This document shows positions 6,743 through 14,071 of a DNA stretch of 22,218 nucleotides, in pieces. The DNA is taken from NCBI GenBank assembly GCA_035483935.1, contig DATHPK010000110.1, positions 1 through 22,218 on the forward strand, given 5' to 3'. This DNA is from Bog-473 sp035483935 (lineage in GTDB: Bacteria > Actinomycetota > Acidimicrobiia > Acidimicrobiales > RAAP-2). A program made the position numbers and the translations under genes. Within the stretch, counting starts at the first letter, position 1. Each line of letters begins with the position of its first letter. The notes under the pieces were generated by a model. It worked only from the letters and a program-made list of their open reading frames with translations, had not been told where the DNA came from and made no database searches.

Positions 6743-8350
6743 CTATCCCGAACTGCGGTCCCCCACGCCCAGCAGTTCGCGGGCGTGGGCCCGGGCCACG
6801 TCGCTCCCGGGGTGGCCCGACAGCATGCGTGACAACTCGGTGACGCGCTCCTCCCCGGCGACCGCGGCCGCCACAGTCACGGTCCGGCCGCGCTCCTCGT
6901 GCTTGACGACGCTGATCTGCGCGTCGGCCCGCGACGCAACCTGCGCCAGGTGGGTGACGACCAGCACCTGCCGGTCGGCGGACACCTGGTGTAGGGCCTC
7001 GCCCAACGCCAGCGCGGCTGCGCCGCCCACGCCGGCGTCGACCTCGTCGAACACCATGGTCTGCGGACCGCCCAGCCCGACCAGGCGGATCGCCAGCATG
7101 GCGCGGGCCAACTCACCGCCAGACGCCGAGCGGGCGAGGGGCTGCGGCGGCTCACCCACGTTGGCGCCCAACCACAGCTCGATGGGCTCCCCCGCTCCGT
7201 CAGGTGCCAGCCGCGCTTCCAACCGCGCTCCCGCCATGGCCAGGTTGGCCAGGTGCTCCTCGACCCGGTGCCCGAAGTCGCCGGACGCTGCGGCGCGCAT
7301 CGCACGCACGGCCGACTCCGCCTCCGCCAGCTCCGTGCAGAGCTCCTGCTGGCGGGCCGTCAACCGTGCCGCCTGGCCGTCGGCGTCCTCGAGTACCGCG
7401 AGCCGATCCGCCGCCTCCTCGGCGTATGCCATGACAGCAGAGAGGTCCTCGCCGTACTTCCTCCGCAGCTCAGCGAGCAGGCGCCTGCGCTCCTGCACCT
7501 CGGCAAGACGGGCGGGGTCGTCCTCCCAACGCTCCACCTCGTCGCGTAGCGCGTGCGCGATGTCCGAAAGCTCGACCGCCGCGGCCGCCACCCGGGCGCG
7601 GTACTCCTCGAAGGCGTTCCGACCGCCCAGGTGCGAGACCGCGGCACCGAGCAGTTCTGCCGCACCCCCCTCGCCGGCGGCCGGCGAGAGCAGTTCCGCC
7701 GCGCCGAGCGCGGCCTCCCGGTACGCGCCCGCGTCCGCCAGACGGTCCTCCTCGACGCGCAACGCGGCCTCCTCCCCTGTGTCGGCGAGACGCGCGGCCT
7801 CGATCTCGCGCACCTGATAGCGCAAAACATCGGCCTCGCGGGCGCGCTGCTGTTCGTCACCCCCGAGCGCGGTCAGCATGCCGTCGAGCGCGCGCAGCTC
7901 CGCCTGCAGGCCGCGCAGCACCGTGAGGTCTGTCCCGGCGAACGCGTCGAGCACGTCGCGCTGGGCGGAGGGCATCACCAGGGCGCGGTGCTCGTGTTGG
8001 CCGTGGATCTCGACGAGCTCGGCGGCCGCCTCGCCCAGCCCGCCGACCGGCGCCATGCGGCCATCGACCCACGCCTTGGATCGCCCCTCCGCCGGCACCG
8101 AGCGGGCAAGGATGACCTCACGCTCTTCGGCCTCGGCCACCACGACGAAGCGTGCCTCGACCAACGCCTCGGAGGCGCCGGCCCGCACCATGCCCGGGTT
8201 GGCGCGTCCTCCGAGCACCAGCTGAAGCGCCTCGACCACCAAAGTCTTTCCGGCACCCGTCTCGCCGGTCAGCGCCGTCATGCCCGGCCCGAACGTGAGC
8301 GCCAGGTCCTCGATCACCCCGAGGTCGCGCACGCGCAGGTCGGTCAGCAC
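6743..8350 (-). CDS. recN: DNA repair protein RecN
   Basis: RecN is an SMC-like ATPase that acts on double-strand breaks. The 535-residue protein has an N-terminal Walker A GETGAGKT (29-36), the IHGQHEH Q-loop region (115-121) and a central coiled-coil region rich in Ala, Glu, Arg and Leu. A C-terminal signature SASGGELARAM (from 408) and Walker B TMVFDEVDAGVGG (Asp435, Glu436) follow, then the switch His in VTHLAQVASRAD. The length is slightly below the usual 550-590. GTG 8350 begins directly at the conserved MLTDLRVRDLGVIEDL start. It lies 31 nt after nadK. The order tlyA-nadK-recN is the standard actinobacterial cluster. I saw no LexA box directly before it; in many bacteria recN is SOS-induced. 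Confidence 0.95.
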   Translation of the reverse strand: MLTDLRVRDLGVIEDLALTFGPGMTALTGETGAGKTLVVEALQLVLGGRANPGMVRAGASEALVEARFVVVAEAEEREVILARSVPAEGRSKAWVDGRMAPVGGLGEAAAELVEIHGQHEHRALVMPSAQRDVLDAFAGTDLTVLRGLQAELRALDGMLTALGGDEQQRAREADVLRYQVREIEAARLADTGEEAALRVEEDRLADAGAYREAALGAAELLSPAAGEGGAAELLGAAVSHLGGRNAFEEYRARVAAAAVELSDIAHALRDEVERWEDDPARLAEVQERRRLLAELRRKYGEDLSAVMAYAEEAADRLAVLEDADGQAARLTARQQELCTELAEAESAVRAMRAAASGDFGHRVEEHLANLAMAGARLEARLAPDGAGEPIELWLGANVGEPPQPLARSASGGELARAMLAIRLVGLGGPQTMVFDEVDAGVGGAAALALGEALHQVSADRQVLVVTHLAQVASRADAQISVVKHEERGRTVTVAAAVAGEERVTELSRMLSGHPGSDVARAHARELLGVGDRSSG

Positions 8351-8381
8351 GAGTTCGCCGACCCGCTCGCGCGCCGGACCC

Positions 8382-9251
8382 TCACGGCTCGCGATCGGCC
8401 AACAGGCGGAACCGCAAGATCGTGCCGAACGTGTGCGGCTCGTTGCGCACGACGCGCACCGGGTGCTGCGCCACCCGGCAGGTGATGACCGCGCCCGGTT
8501 GCAGGCGCCCGATCTCTTGCCCGTCGATCACCAACACCCCGCTGCGGTCGGGCGCCACCTCCACCGCCACGCACTGGTCATCGGCCAGCACCAAACTGCG
8601 GTCCAACGAGAAGTGCGGTGCGACGGGCGTGATCACCATCGCCCGCAGCGTCGGCGCCAGGATCGGCCCGCCCGCAGACAGGTTGTAGGCCGTGGAGCCC
8701 GTCGGGGTCGCGACGATCAGGCCGTCGGCCGAGTACGTCAACGCCTGCTCGCCGTCGATCGTCGTGGCGAGACGCACGGTGTGGCCGAAGTCGATCTTCT
8801 CGATGACCACTTCGTTGAGCGCCAGCAGCGTCGAGACGTCATCGGGGATCGAACGGTCCGAGATGCTGACCTCCAGCGCGCAGCGCTCCTCGATGGCCGC
8901 CCTGCCTTCGAGGACCTTGAGCAGGGCGCCCCGGACCTGGTCCGGCCCTAGGTCGGGCAGGTAGCCGATCCGGCCGAAGTTCACGCCGAGCACCGGGACG
9001 TCGGCCTGCGTCGCCAGCCGCACCACGCGAAGGAAGGTCCCGTCGCCCCCCAAACTGACGGCGACGTCGGTCCCGGTCAGATCGACCGCGCCGAGGTCGA
9101 CGTCCACGCCTGCCTCGGCGACCCGGTCGGGCCCGCTGAAGCGCAGGATTCGCGCCACGTCCCCGCGGCCCGTCAGCCACTCGGCGGTGTCGGTCGCCAG
9201 CGCCAGCGCGTCGGCGCGTCCGGGGTGTACCAGGAACGTGACGGTGGCCAT
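8382..9251 (-). CDS. nadK: NAD kinase
   Basis: NadK phosphorylates NAD to NADP with ATP or polyphosphate and is the only route to NADP. Diagnostic motifs in the 289-residue protein are GGDGTFLR (68-75), LNEVVI with the NE pair (146-147) and ATPTGSTAYNLSAGGP (181-196). The length is typical. ATG 9251 lies 14 nt after the tlyA stop, with no strong Shine-Dalgarno sequence, and recN follows after 31 nt, so tlyA-nadK-recN are probably cotranscribed. The corresponding M. tuberculosis gene is Rv1695 (ppnK), in the same order. Confidence 0.96.
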   Translation of the reverse strand: MATVTFLVHPGRADALALATDTAEWLTGRGDVARILRFSGPDRVAEAGVDVDLGAVDLTGTDVAVSLGGDGTFLRVVRLATQADVPVLGVNFGRIGYLPDLGPDQVRGALLKVLEGRAAIEERCALEVSISDRSIPDDVSTLLALNEVVIEKIDFGHTVRLATTIDGEQALTYSADGLIVATPTGSTAYNLSAGGPILAPTLRAMVITPVAPHFSLDRSLVLADDQCVAVEVAPDRSGVLVIDGQEIGRLQPGAVITCRVAQHPVRVVRNEPHTFGTILRFRLLADREP

Positions 9252-9265
9252 GCGGCTCGGGACGC

Positions 9266-10111
9266 TCAGCCGGCCGGGTCGACGGCGGACAAAGGGCCTT
9301 TCGCCTCGGACACGGCTTCAGCGAGCAGGGACGCCACATCACCGGCATACCCGGCATCCGCCACATCCCCCGCACCAGCTGCCCCCTTGCGGGCGTGCAA
9401 CAGGAACTCGACGTTGCCAGAGGCGCCGGTCAAGGGGGAGGCCATCGCCCCCATGATGCCGGTTCCGGCCGAGACGAGCGCGGACGCCACACCCTCGAGC
9501 GCCGCCTGCCACACCGCCGGGTCGCGCACGACACCCTTTCCCCGTGACACGACGGCGCGGCCCGCCTCGAACTGCGGCTTGACCAGCACGACGAGGTCCG
9601 CACCCGCCGCCGCCACCTCGCCGCACAGGGCCGGTACGACCGTCCGCAGCGAGATGAAGGAGAGGTCGGCCACCACCACCGGGCACGGAGAAAAGGCCGG
9701 GTCCGCCGCCCGCAACGTTTCGGCGCGTAGCTCGCGCACGTTCACCCGCTCGAGCACGCACACGCGCGGGTCCACCCGCAGCGACGGATCGAGCTGGCCG
9801 TGCCCCACGTCGACGGCGTACACCCGCGACGCGCCGCGCTGGAGGAGACAATCGGTGAAGCCGCCGGTCGACGCACCGGCATCCAGCGCCGGGAGACCGG
9901 CGACCGAAACAGCAAAGCGGTTGAGCGCCGCCTCGAGCTTCAGGCCGCCCCGCGACACGTAGGGCGAAGGAGGCCCGAGCACGACGATGGGCTCGCTCGG
10001 AGCGACCATCCGCGCCGCCTTGTCGGCCGGTGCACCGGACACGAGGACGGAACCGGCCTCGACAAGCGCACGAGCTTCGTTGCGAGAGGGGGCAAGATCC
10101 CGGCGCACCAA
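9266..10111 (-). CDS. tlyA: TlyA-type rRNA 2'-O-methyltransferase; start uncertain
   Basis: TlyA methylates 16S and 23S rRNA ribose in M. tuberculosis, and its loss gives capreomycin resistance there. The protein has an N-terminal S4 RNA-binding domain, then an FtsJ-like SAM methyltransferase domain with SRGGLKLE (catalytic-type Lys59), DAGASTGGFTDCLL (77-90), VVVADLSFISL and LVKPQFEAG. The only standard start, TTG 10111, cuts the S4 domain. Family-like residues R-R-R-L-D-T-E precede it in frame, back to a CTG at 10148-10150. That CTG overlaps the TGA of the upstream gene (CTGA), the same geometry as ATGA or GTGA couplings, so a CTG start adding 13 residues is attractive. No ATG, GTG or TTG lies upstream in frame for many codons. 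Function is well supported and the start is not. Confidence 0.9.
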   Translation of the reverse strand: MVRRDLAPSRNEARALVEAGSVLVSGAPADKAARMVAPSEPIVVLGPPSPYVSRGGLKLEAALNRFAVSVAGLPALDAGASTGGFTDCLLQRGASRVYAVDVGHGQLDPSLRVDPRVCVLERVNVRELRAETLRAADPAFSPCPVVVADLSFISLRTVVPALCGEVAAAGADLVVLVKPQFEAGRAVVSRGKGVVRDPAVWQAALEGVASALVSAGTGIMGAMASPLTGASGNVEFLLHARKGAAGAGDVADAGYAGDVASLLAEAVSEAKGPLSAVDPAG

Positions 10112-10146
10112 CTCGGTGTCGAGCCGGCGGCGGCTGCCCCCGCTGG

Positions 10147-10710
10147 TCAGTTCGCCTTCTTGGCGACCGACTTCTTCGCGGACGTGGTCTTGGCCGGCTT
10201 GTCCGGGGCCGACTTCTTGGAACTGGCGGCATGCTTCGGCGCCTTCGGCTTCTTGCCCCCCCGGGTGGGCACTGCCCTCTCGGCCGCCGCCCGGGCCCGG
10301 CCCGCGGTCTGCGAGGCCTGCTTGGCGGCCGCCGAGGCGGTCTTCCCGGCCTGCTTACGTGCGGCCGTCGCCGTCTTTTCTGCCCGCTGCGTGGCGTCGT
10401 GGGTTGCCCGGCGCCCAGCGTCGGCGGACTTCTTCAGGACGTCCGCGACCCGCTTCGACAGGTTCTCGATCGCCTTGCCGTCGACCCGGCTCAGCTGCGC
10501 TGCCACTTCGTGACGCACCATGTCGATGATCTGGTCACTGCTCTTCCGGCTTCGATCCACCAAAGTGTCCACCCACTCCTGTGTCTGGCTGCGTTGGATG
10601 TCTCCCGCGTTGACCAACTCTCGCACGATCTCTTCGGCCCGGCCACGGGTCACCTGGCCGAACACCGAGCCCGCATCGAGGTATTTGCGAATCCGCTCAT
10701 TGTTTGCCAT
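10147..10710 (-). CDS. Phasin-like protein with Lys/Ala-rich histone-H1-like tail
   Basis: This 187-residue protein has an amphipathic helical N-terminal half (about 1-95; LDAGSVFGQVTRGRAEEIVR, then QTQEWVDTLVDRSRKSSDQI). A low-complexity C-terminal half (about 96-187) is built of Ala, Lys, Thr and Ser and ends in KKSVAKKAN. The layout resembles PhaF/PhaI-type phasins, which coat polyhydroxyalkanoate granules and bind DNA through an AAKP-type tail. No PHA synthase gene is in the window, so a nucleoid-associated role is equally possible. ATG 10710 is preceded by a strong leaderless promoter. The stop codon overlaps the possible CTG start of tlyA, suggesting this is the first gene of the tlyA-nadK-recN operon. 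M. tuberculosis has a small unknown gene (Rv1693) at this position. Confidence 0.75.
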   Translation of the reverse strand: MANNERIRKYLDAGSVFGQVTRGRAEEIVRELVNAGDIQRSQTQEWVDTLVDRSRKSSDQIIDMVRHEVAAQLSRVDGKAIENLSKRVADVLKKSADAGRRATHDATQRAEKTATAARKQAGKTASAAAKQASQTAGRARAAAERAVPTRGGKKPKAPKHAASSKKSAPDKPAKTTSAKKSVAKKAN

Positions 10711-10745
10711 TAGCCAATAGTATCTGAAGTGCTAGCTGAGAGCAA
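10711..10745 (-). promoter_or_regulatory. Leaderless promoter of the phasin-like/tlyA operon
   Basis: On the minus strand TTGCTC (10740-10745), a 17-nt spacer and TACTAT (10717-10722) form a good sigma-70/SigA-type promoter. The -10 box ends 6 nt before ATG 10710, placing the expected transcription start at or next to the A of the start codon. No Shine-Dalgarno sequence is present. This is one of the two best promoter matches in the window and sets the pattern used for the others. Confidence 0.65.
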
Positions 10746-10753
10746 GCACTTCT

Positions 10754-11548
10754 TCACCAAGCCGTCGCGGTGGCCTTCACCAGCGCCAGGAGATCTTTGG
10801 CGGTCGCGGCCGGATCCGCCTGTTCCGCCGGGCTCCCGGCCGACGGGTCACCCTCCCTGGTCACGCCCGAAAAGACGAGCGCGAACGGGACCCCCAGCTG
10901 GGCGGCCAGCAGGCCGTCGGTCGACGGCCGGTCCCCGACCACGACCCGCAGGTCACCCGCGGGCACCATGGCCGCGAGCGCGTCCGCCGTCGCCTTGTGC
11001 GGTTTGCCCGCCACCTCGGGCGTCGTCTCCGCTGCCGTCGCCACCGCCGCCAGGAGGGCGCCGGCGCCGGGCACCAGCCCCTCGGGGGTCGGGAACGTGG
11101 CGTCCTCATTGGTGCCGACCAGCCTGGCCCCCTCCCGAACCGCCCGCGCCGCCCGGTCCACCGCGTCGAACGTGAAGGCGCGGGTCCAGCCGACGACTAC
11201 GGCGTCGGCCGGGCGGTCGGGCACGACCGCCACGCCCCGGTCGCCCAACGCCTCGATAATCCCGTCGTCCCCCAACACGAGCGCCGTCGTCCCGGGCTGC
11301 AGGAGCCCTGCCGCGACGTCGGCCGAGCGGAGCAGGTCCTCGTCGGCGGCGCCGATGCCGCAGTGGTCCAGCCGGCGTCGCAGCTCGGCCCTCGTCGGCG
11401 ACGAATTGTTGGTGGCGAACACGACCCGTACGCCGGCGCCACGCAGGCGGGCGACGGCCTCGTCGACGCCGGGGATGGGGCGTCCGCTCAACCAGATCAC
11501 CCCGTCGAGGTCGAGAACCCAGACGCCTCCGGGGGGCGGTGGCCACAT
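10754..11548 (-). CDS. HAD-IIA phosphatase (glycerol-3-phosphate phosphatase/NagD type)
   Basis: The 264-residue protein belongs to HAD subfamily IIA. Motif I is D13-L-D15-G-V in WVLDLDGVIW, motif II is T46-N-N-S in FATNNSS, motif III Lys182 is in AGKPHKATADAL, and motif IV is VVVGDRPSTDGLLA with Asp206 and Asp211. The large cap lies between motifs II and III. M. tuberculosis Rv1692, next to tlyA, is a characterised glycerol-3-phosphate phosphatase, and the same position here suggests that substrate. ATG 11548 was chosen because the conserved domain begins within ten residues. A TAGCCT hexamer (11557-11562) ends 8 nt upstream. An open frame extends further upstream but is not family-like. The substrate is inferred from synteny. 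Confidence 0.87.
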   Translation of the reverse strand: MWPPPPGGVWVLDLDGVIWLSGRPIPGVDEAVARLRGAGVRVVFATNNSSPTRAELRRRLDHCGIGAADEDLLRSADVAAGLLQPGTTALVLGDDGIIEALGDRGVAVVPDRPADAVVVGWTRAFTFDAVDRAARAVREGARLVGTNEDATFPTPEGLVPGAGALLAAVATAAETTPEVAGKPHKATADALAAMVPAGDLRVVVGDRPSTDGLLAAQLGVPFALVFSGVTREGDPSAGSPAEQADPAATAKDLLALVKATATAW

Positions 11549-12024
11549 GGCTGCCGAGGCTAACCCTCGACATCGGCGCCACTTGCCGCCGCATCGATAT
11601 TCCGAGCGCCCCACCGCCCTGGCGATGATCAGCGGGGCCTCGGTGAAACTGACGGCCGGCGGGGGTGCAATTGCCCCCGCCGGCCGGAACTCGAGCTCCC
11701 GTGCGCCTCGAGAGCGGGACGTGGAGGAAAGCCGGACCGCGGACGGCATCGACGACATCTGCCGTCACGTTGGCGGCCCGCCTACGCCCGTTCCCCTCCC
11801 AATCGTCTCTGGGCCGCACGACGTAGCCACCGCCGTCCGACACCCCGGGCCCAATTGGAACTCTTTGCCAGGAAACCACAAGTGGGTGCCCGACTTATGG
11901 ATTCTTCGTCAACCGTCAGGGGAATGGTGCCTGACCGTCACCAGTCCGCAACGTCGCCGCTCGAATTCGTTTCTCGCGCCGGTCGACCGCAATGCTCGGT
12001 CGGCCCACCTGATCGGCGATTGGC
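11549..12024. other. 476-nt spacer without a convincing gene; contains a long hairpin
   Basis: No frame here shows recognisable protein sequence or a start with good context. The open frames are typical GC-rich shadows. The spacer lies between the start of the HAD phosphatase gene and the stop of the CBS gene, both on the minus strand. It contains the 13-bp hairpin described separately. It also contains a weaker GTCAGG/CCTGAC dyad (11915-11935) and two ACCGTCA direct repeats (11912-11918 and 11934-11940). Confidence 0.5.
11653..11686 (-). terminator. Perfect 13-bp GC-rich hairpin, probable terminator
   Basis: CGGCCGGCGGGGG (11653-11665) and CCCCCGCCGGCCG (11674-11686) are exact reverse complements around the 8-nt loop TGCAATTG. 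There is no T-tract on either side. It is placed about 340 nt past the CBS gene and about 100 nt before the HAD phosphatase start on the same strand. It could end the CBS transcript or insulate the HAD promoter. The stem is seen directly; the role is inferred. Confidence 0.5.
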
Positions 12025-12426
12025 TCAGGAGTCGACCCAGGACGGGTGGAACGAGACCGACCGCGCCACGTCGCGTTGCGTCACGAGTCCGATAACCCGG
12101 TTACCGTCGATGACGGGCAAACGAGTGCGGCGGTGACGACACATGTAGGCGACGGCGTCCTCCACCGTGGCACCCGCCTCGAGGGCGAGCACGTCGCCGG
12201 GTTCGGCCAGCTGTTCGAGGCGGACCGCATGCGGGTCGAGCCCCTTGGCCACGACCTTGCTCACGATGTCCCGGTTGCTCACGGTGCCGGCGAGACTGCC
12301 GTCCGAGAGACACAGCGGCACTGAGTCCTGGCCGTGTGAAGCCAGGTAGCTGGCGGCTTCGGCAACGGTCTCGCTGGTCCGGAGCACCTCGATGTGCCCG
12401 CTCATGACGTCTCGGACGGTCCGCAT
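12025..12426 (-). CDS. Two-CBS-domain protein
   Basis: The 133-residue protein consists of a tandem CBS pair (Bateman module) with little else. The first half contains MRTVRDVMSGHIEVLR, DSVPLCLSDGSLAGTVSNRD and IVSKVVAKG. The second contains VEDAVAYMCRHRRTRLPVID and NRVIGLVTQRDVARSVS. Such modules bind adenine nucleotides and act as energy-state sensors or stress proteins; the hypoxic response protein 1 of mycobacteria has the same simple layout. ATG 12426 follows a strong GAGGAGGG ribosome binding site, which fixes the start, and longer open frames upstream are not family-like. The gene is divergent from the SOS-box gene. Ligand and target are not visible. Confidence 0.9.
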   Translation of the reverse strand: MRTVRDVMSGHIEVLRTSETVAEAASYLASHGQDSVPLCLSDGSLAGTVSNRDIVSKVVAKGLDPHAVRLEQLAEPGDVLALEAGATVEDAVAYMCRHRRTRLPVIDGNRVIGLVTQRDVARSVSFHPSWVDS

Positions 12427-12548
12427 CGCAACCCTCCTCGCAGCTTCGTCTCGGCGGTGGAAGCCGCGCGTCCACCTTCGCGCCCCGGAGCCCGAACAAC
12501 AACGGCTGAACCGAAAATGTCCGTCAGCAGGCACGGGAAGTCCGCCCC

Positions 12549-12587
12549 TTGCCGATTGGGTGGAGCGAACGTATGTTCGTATACGTG
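12549..12587 (+). promoter_or_regulatory. Promoter with a perfect LexA (SOS) box overlapping the -10 element
   Basis: CGAAC-GTAT-GTTCG (12566-12579) matches the actinobacterial/Bacillus LexA operator CGAACrnryGTTCG, with all ten arm positions matching. Around it TTGCCG (12549-12554), a 17-nt spacer and TATGTT (12572-12577) form a sigma-70-type promoter, with the -10 inside the operator. Transcription would start about 7 nt later, at GTG 12585 or just before ATG 12588, making the mRNA leaderless or nearly so. LexA bound here would block RNA polymerase, and DNA damage would release it. The match is seen; regulation is inferred. Confidence 0.75.
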
Positions 12588-12764
12588 ATGGAGCGGCGTT
12601 ACGAGCTCGAGACGCTGCGACGGTCGATCGCCATGCTCCGTCCCGGCGCCCCCGCGCTCGACCGGGAAGAGGCGATGCGGCTGGTGCGCGAGCTCCAGCT
12701 CCTCGAGCGTCAGCTACGGACGCTTCGGCGCGGGCTGGAGGAGTTGCTCTCCGACACCGGGTGA
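12588..12764 (+). CDS. Small helical protein under a LexA box, function unknown
   Basis: The 58-residue protein (59 from GTG 12585) starts MERRYELETLRRSIAMLRPG and continues with a long charged helix. Leucines recur at heptad-like spacing in RLVRELQLLERQLRTLRRG, ending EELLSDTG. It has no Cys, no membrane segment and no signal peptide. I recognise no family. A helix-turn-helix hairpin hinged at the Pro-Gly-Ala-Pro around residues 19-22, or a short coiled coil, is likely. The start is set by the promoter: ATG 12588 or GTG 12585 sit at the expected +1. ATG 12573 and TTG 12549 are also in frame but fall inside the operator and the -35 box. It meets the E2 gene convergently, 23 nt apart. A DNA-damage-induced role is inferred only from the LexA box. 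Confidence 0.72.
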   Translation: MERRYELETLRRSIAMLRPGAPALDREEAMRLVRELQLLERQLRTLRRGLEELLSDTG

Positions 12765-12787
12765 ACGCGCGCCCGCGCACGCTCCGG

Positions 12788-14071
12788 TCAGCTGAATGCG
12801 ATGAGGTTCGTTGGATCAGCGAGGATCTCGCCGACCGCACGCAAGAAGCGGGATGCGCCCTCGCCGTCCACCAGTCGATGATCGAAGGCCAGACTCAGGG
12901 TCACCACGTCGCGCAGAGCGACCTCATCCTGGTATTCCCAGGGCCGACGTTGCACCGCGCCCAGGGCGAGGATGGCCGCCTCGCCGGGATTCAGCAATGG
13001 GACACCGGCGTCCACGCCGAAAACGCCGACGTTGGTGATGGTGATCGTCCCGCCGCTCAGGTCCGCCGGTGTCGAGCGCGCCGCCCTGGCTTGCTCGGTC
13101 AACGCCTCGAGCGCGGTCGCGAGCTCTCGGAAGCCGAGCTCGTGAGCGTCCCTCACGTTTGGTACGACGAGTCCGCGGGGTCCGGCCACGGCGATACCGA
13201 GGTTGACGTAGTGCTTCGTCACGATCTCACCGGTGGCGTCGTCCCACGCTGAGTTGAGAGCCGGGTGATCCCGGAGGGCCAGCACCACCGCGCGGGCCGC
13301 AACGGTAAGCATCGTCAGCTTCACGCCCTCGAAGCGACGGTTGGCCCGTAGCCGGCCGAGCAGCTCGGACGTCGGGGTGACATCGACAGTGAGGAAGACA
13401 CACGCCTGCGGTGCCGTGGTCGCACTGCGCACCATGGCCTCGGCCATGTGCTTCTGGACGCCTTTCACCGGCGAACGCGTCACACGTCCCGACAACCGCG
13501 GCGCCGGCGCAGCTCTGGCGGCCAGATGGGCGGCAAGATCCTCCCGGGTGACGATCCCACCGGGTCCGTTGCCGGCCACCTCCGCCAGGTCGATGCCTTG
13601 CTGGCGCGCCATGAACCGCACTGGAGGCGCGGCGAGGGGACGCGATCCAGGCGGGCTCGGCATTGCCGGCGACGGGATGGCCGACGGATGCTCCGGGCGG
13701 TCGTGGCGGGAGCGCCCGCCGCCGCGGCGTCGGCGACTCGGTGCCGGATCAGAAGGCCCGTACCCGACGAGCACCGAGACCTTCTCCGAGGCGGGTGCGG
13801 ACTCTGGATCAGGGGAGGCGGGGGCGCCTGCTGTCTCGATGGAGATGAGTGGCGCGCCGACATCGACGGTGGCGCCCGCAGCAACGAACAGTTCGGCCAC
13901 CGTGCCGGCGAAAGGGCTCGGCAACTCGACGACCGCCTTCTCGGTCTCCACCTCGAGGAGTACCTGGTTGAGCTCGACGATTTCGCCGGGCGCGACGTGC
14001 CAGGCCACGACCTCGGCCTCGGTCAGGCCCTCACCCAGATCGGGCAGGAGGAAATTGCGGACGTCGCTCAT
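12788..14071 (-). CDS. 2-oxoacid dehydrogenase E2, dihydrolipoamide acyltransferase
   Basis: E2 forms the core of the complex and moves the acyl group from lipoamide to CoA. The 427-residue protein has one lipoyl domain (about 3-80; LPDLGEGLTEAEVVAWHV, lipoyl-lysine K45 in ETEKAVVEL). A Pro/Arg-rich linker, a peripheral subunit-binding domain (about 149-183; VRFMARQQGIDLAEVAGNGP) and the catalytic domain (198-427) follow. The active-site motif is DHRLVDG with His398. ATG 14071 overlaps the TGA of the E1-beta gene (ATGA), which fixes the start. The single lipoyl domain and the gene order match branched-chain 2-oxoacid dehydrogenase E2 (bkdC type) of Actinobacteria. Acetyl-transferring activity cannot be excluded, so no symbol is given. 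Confidence 0.93.
   Translation of the reverse strand: MSDVRNFLLPDLGEGLTEAEVVAWHVAPGEIVELNQVLLEVETEKAVVELPSPFAGTVAELFVAAGATVDVGAPLISIETAGAPASPDPESAPASEKVSVLVGYGPSDPAPSRRRRGGGRSRHDRPEHPSAIPSPAMPSPPGSRPLAAPPVRFMARQQGIDLAEVAGNGPGGIVTREDLAAHLAARAAPAPRLSGRVTRSPVKGVQKHMAEAMVRSATTAPQACVFLTVDVTPTSELLGRLRANRRFEGVKLTMLTVAARAVVLALRDHPALNSAWDDATGEIVTKHYVNLGIAVAGPRGLVVPNVRDAHELGFRELATALEALTEQARAARSTPADLSGGTITITNVGVFGVDAGVPLLNPGEAAILALGAVQRRPWEYQDEVALRDVVTLSLAFDHRLVDGEGASRFLRAVGEILADPTNLIAFS

Noticed and set aside
11855..12136. Open frame of 93 codons in the HAD/CBS spacer
   Set aside because: No recognisable sequence, Arg/Ser/Thr-rich composition, no ribosome binding site, and it runs antisense into the CBS gene.
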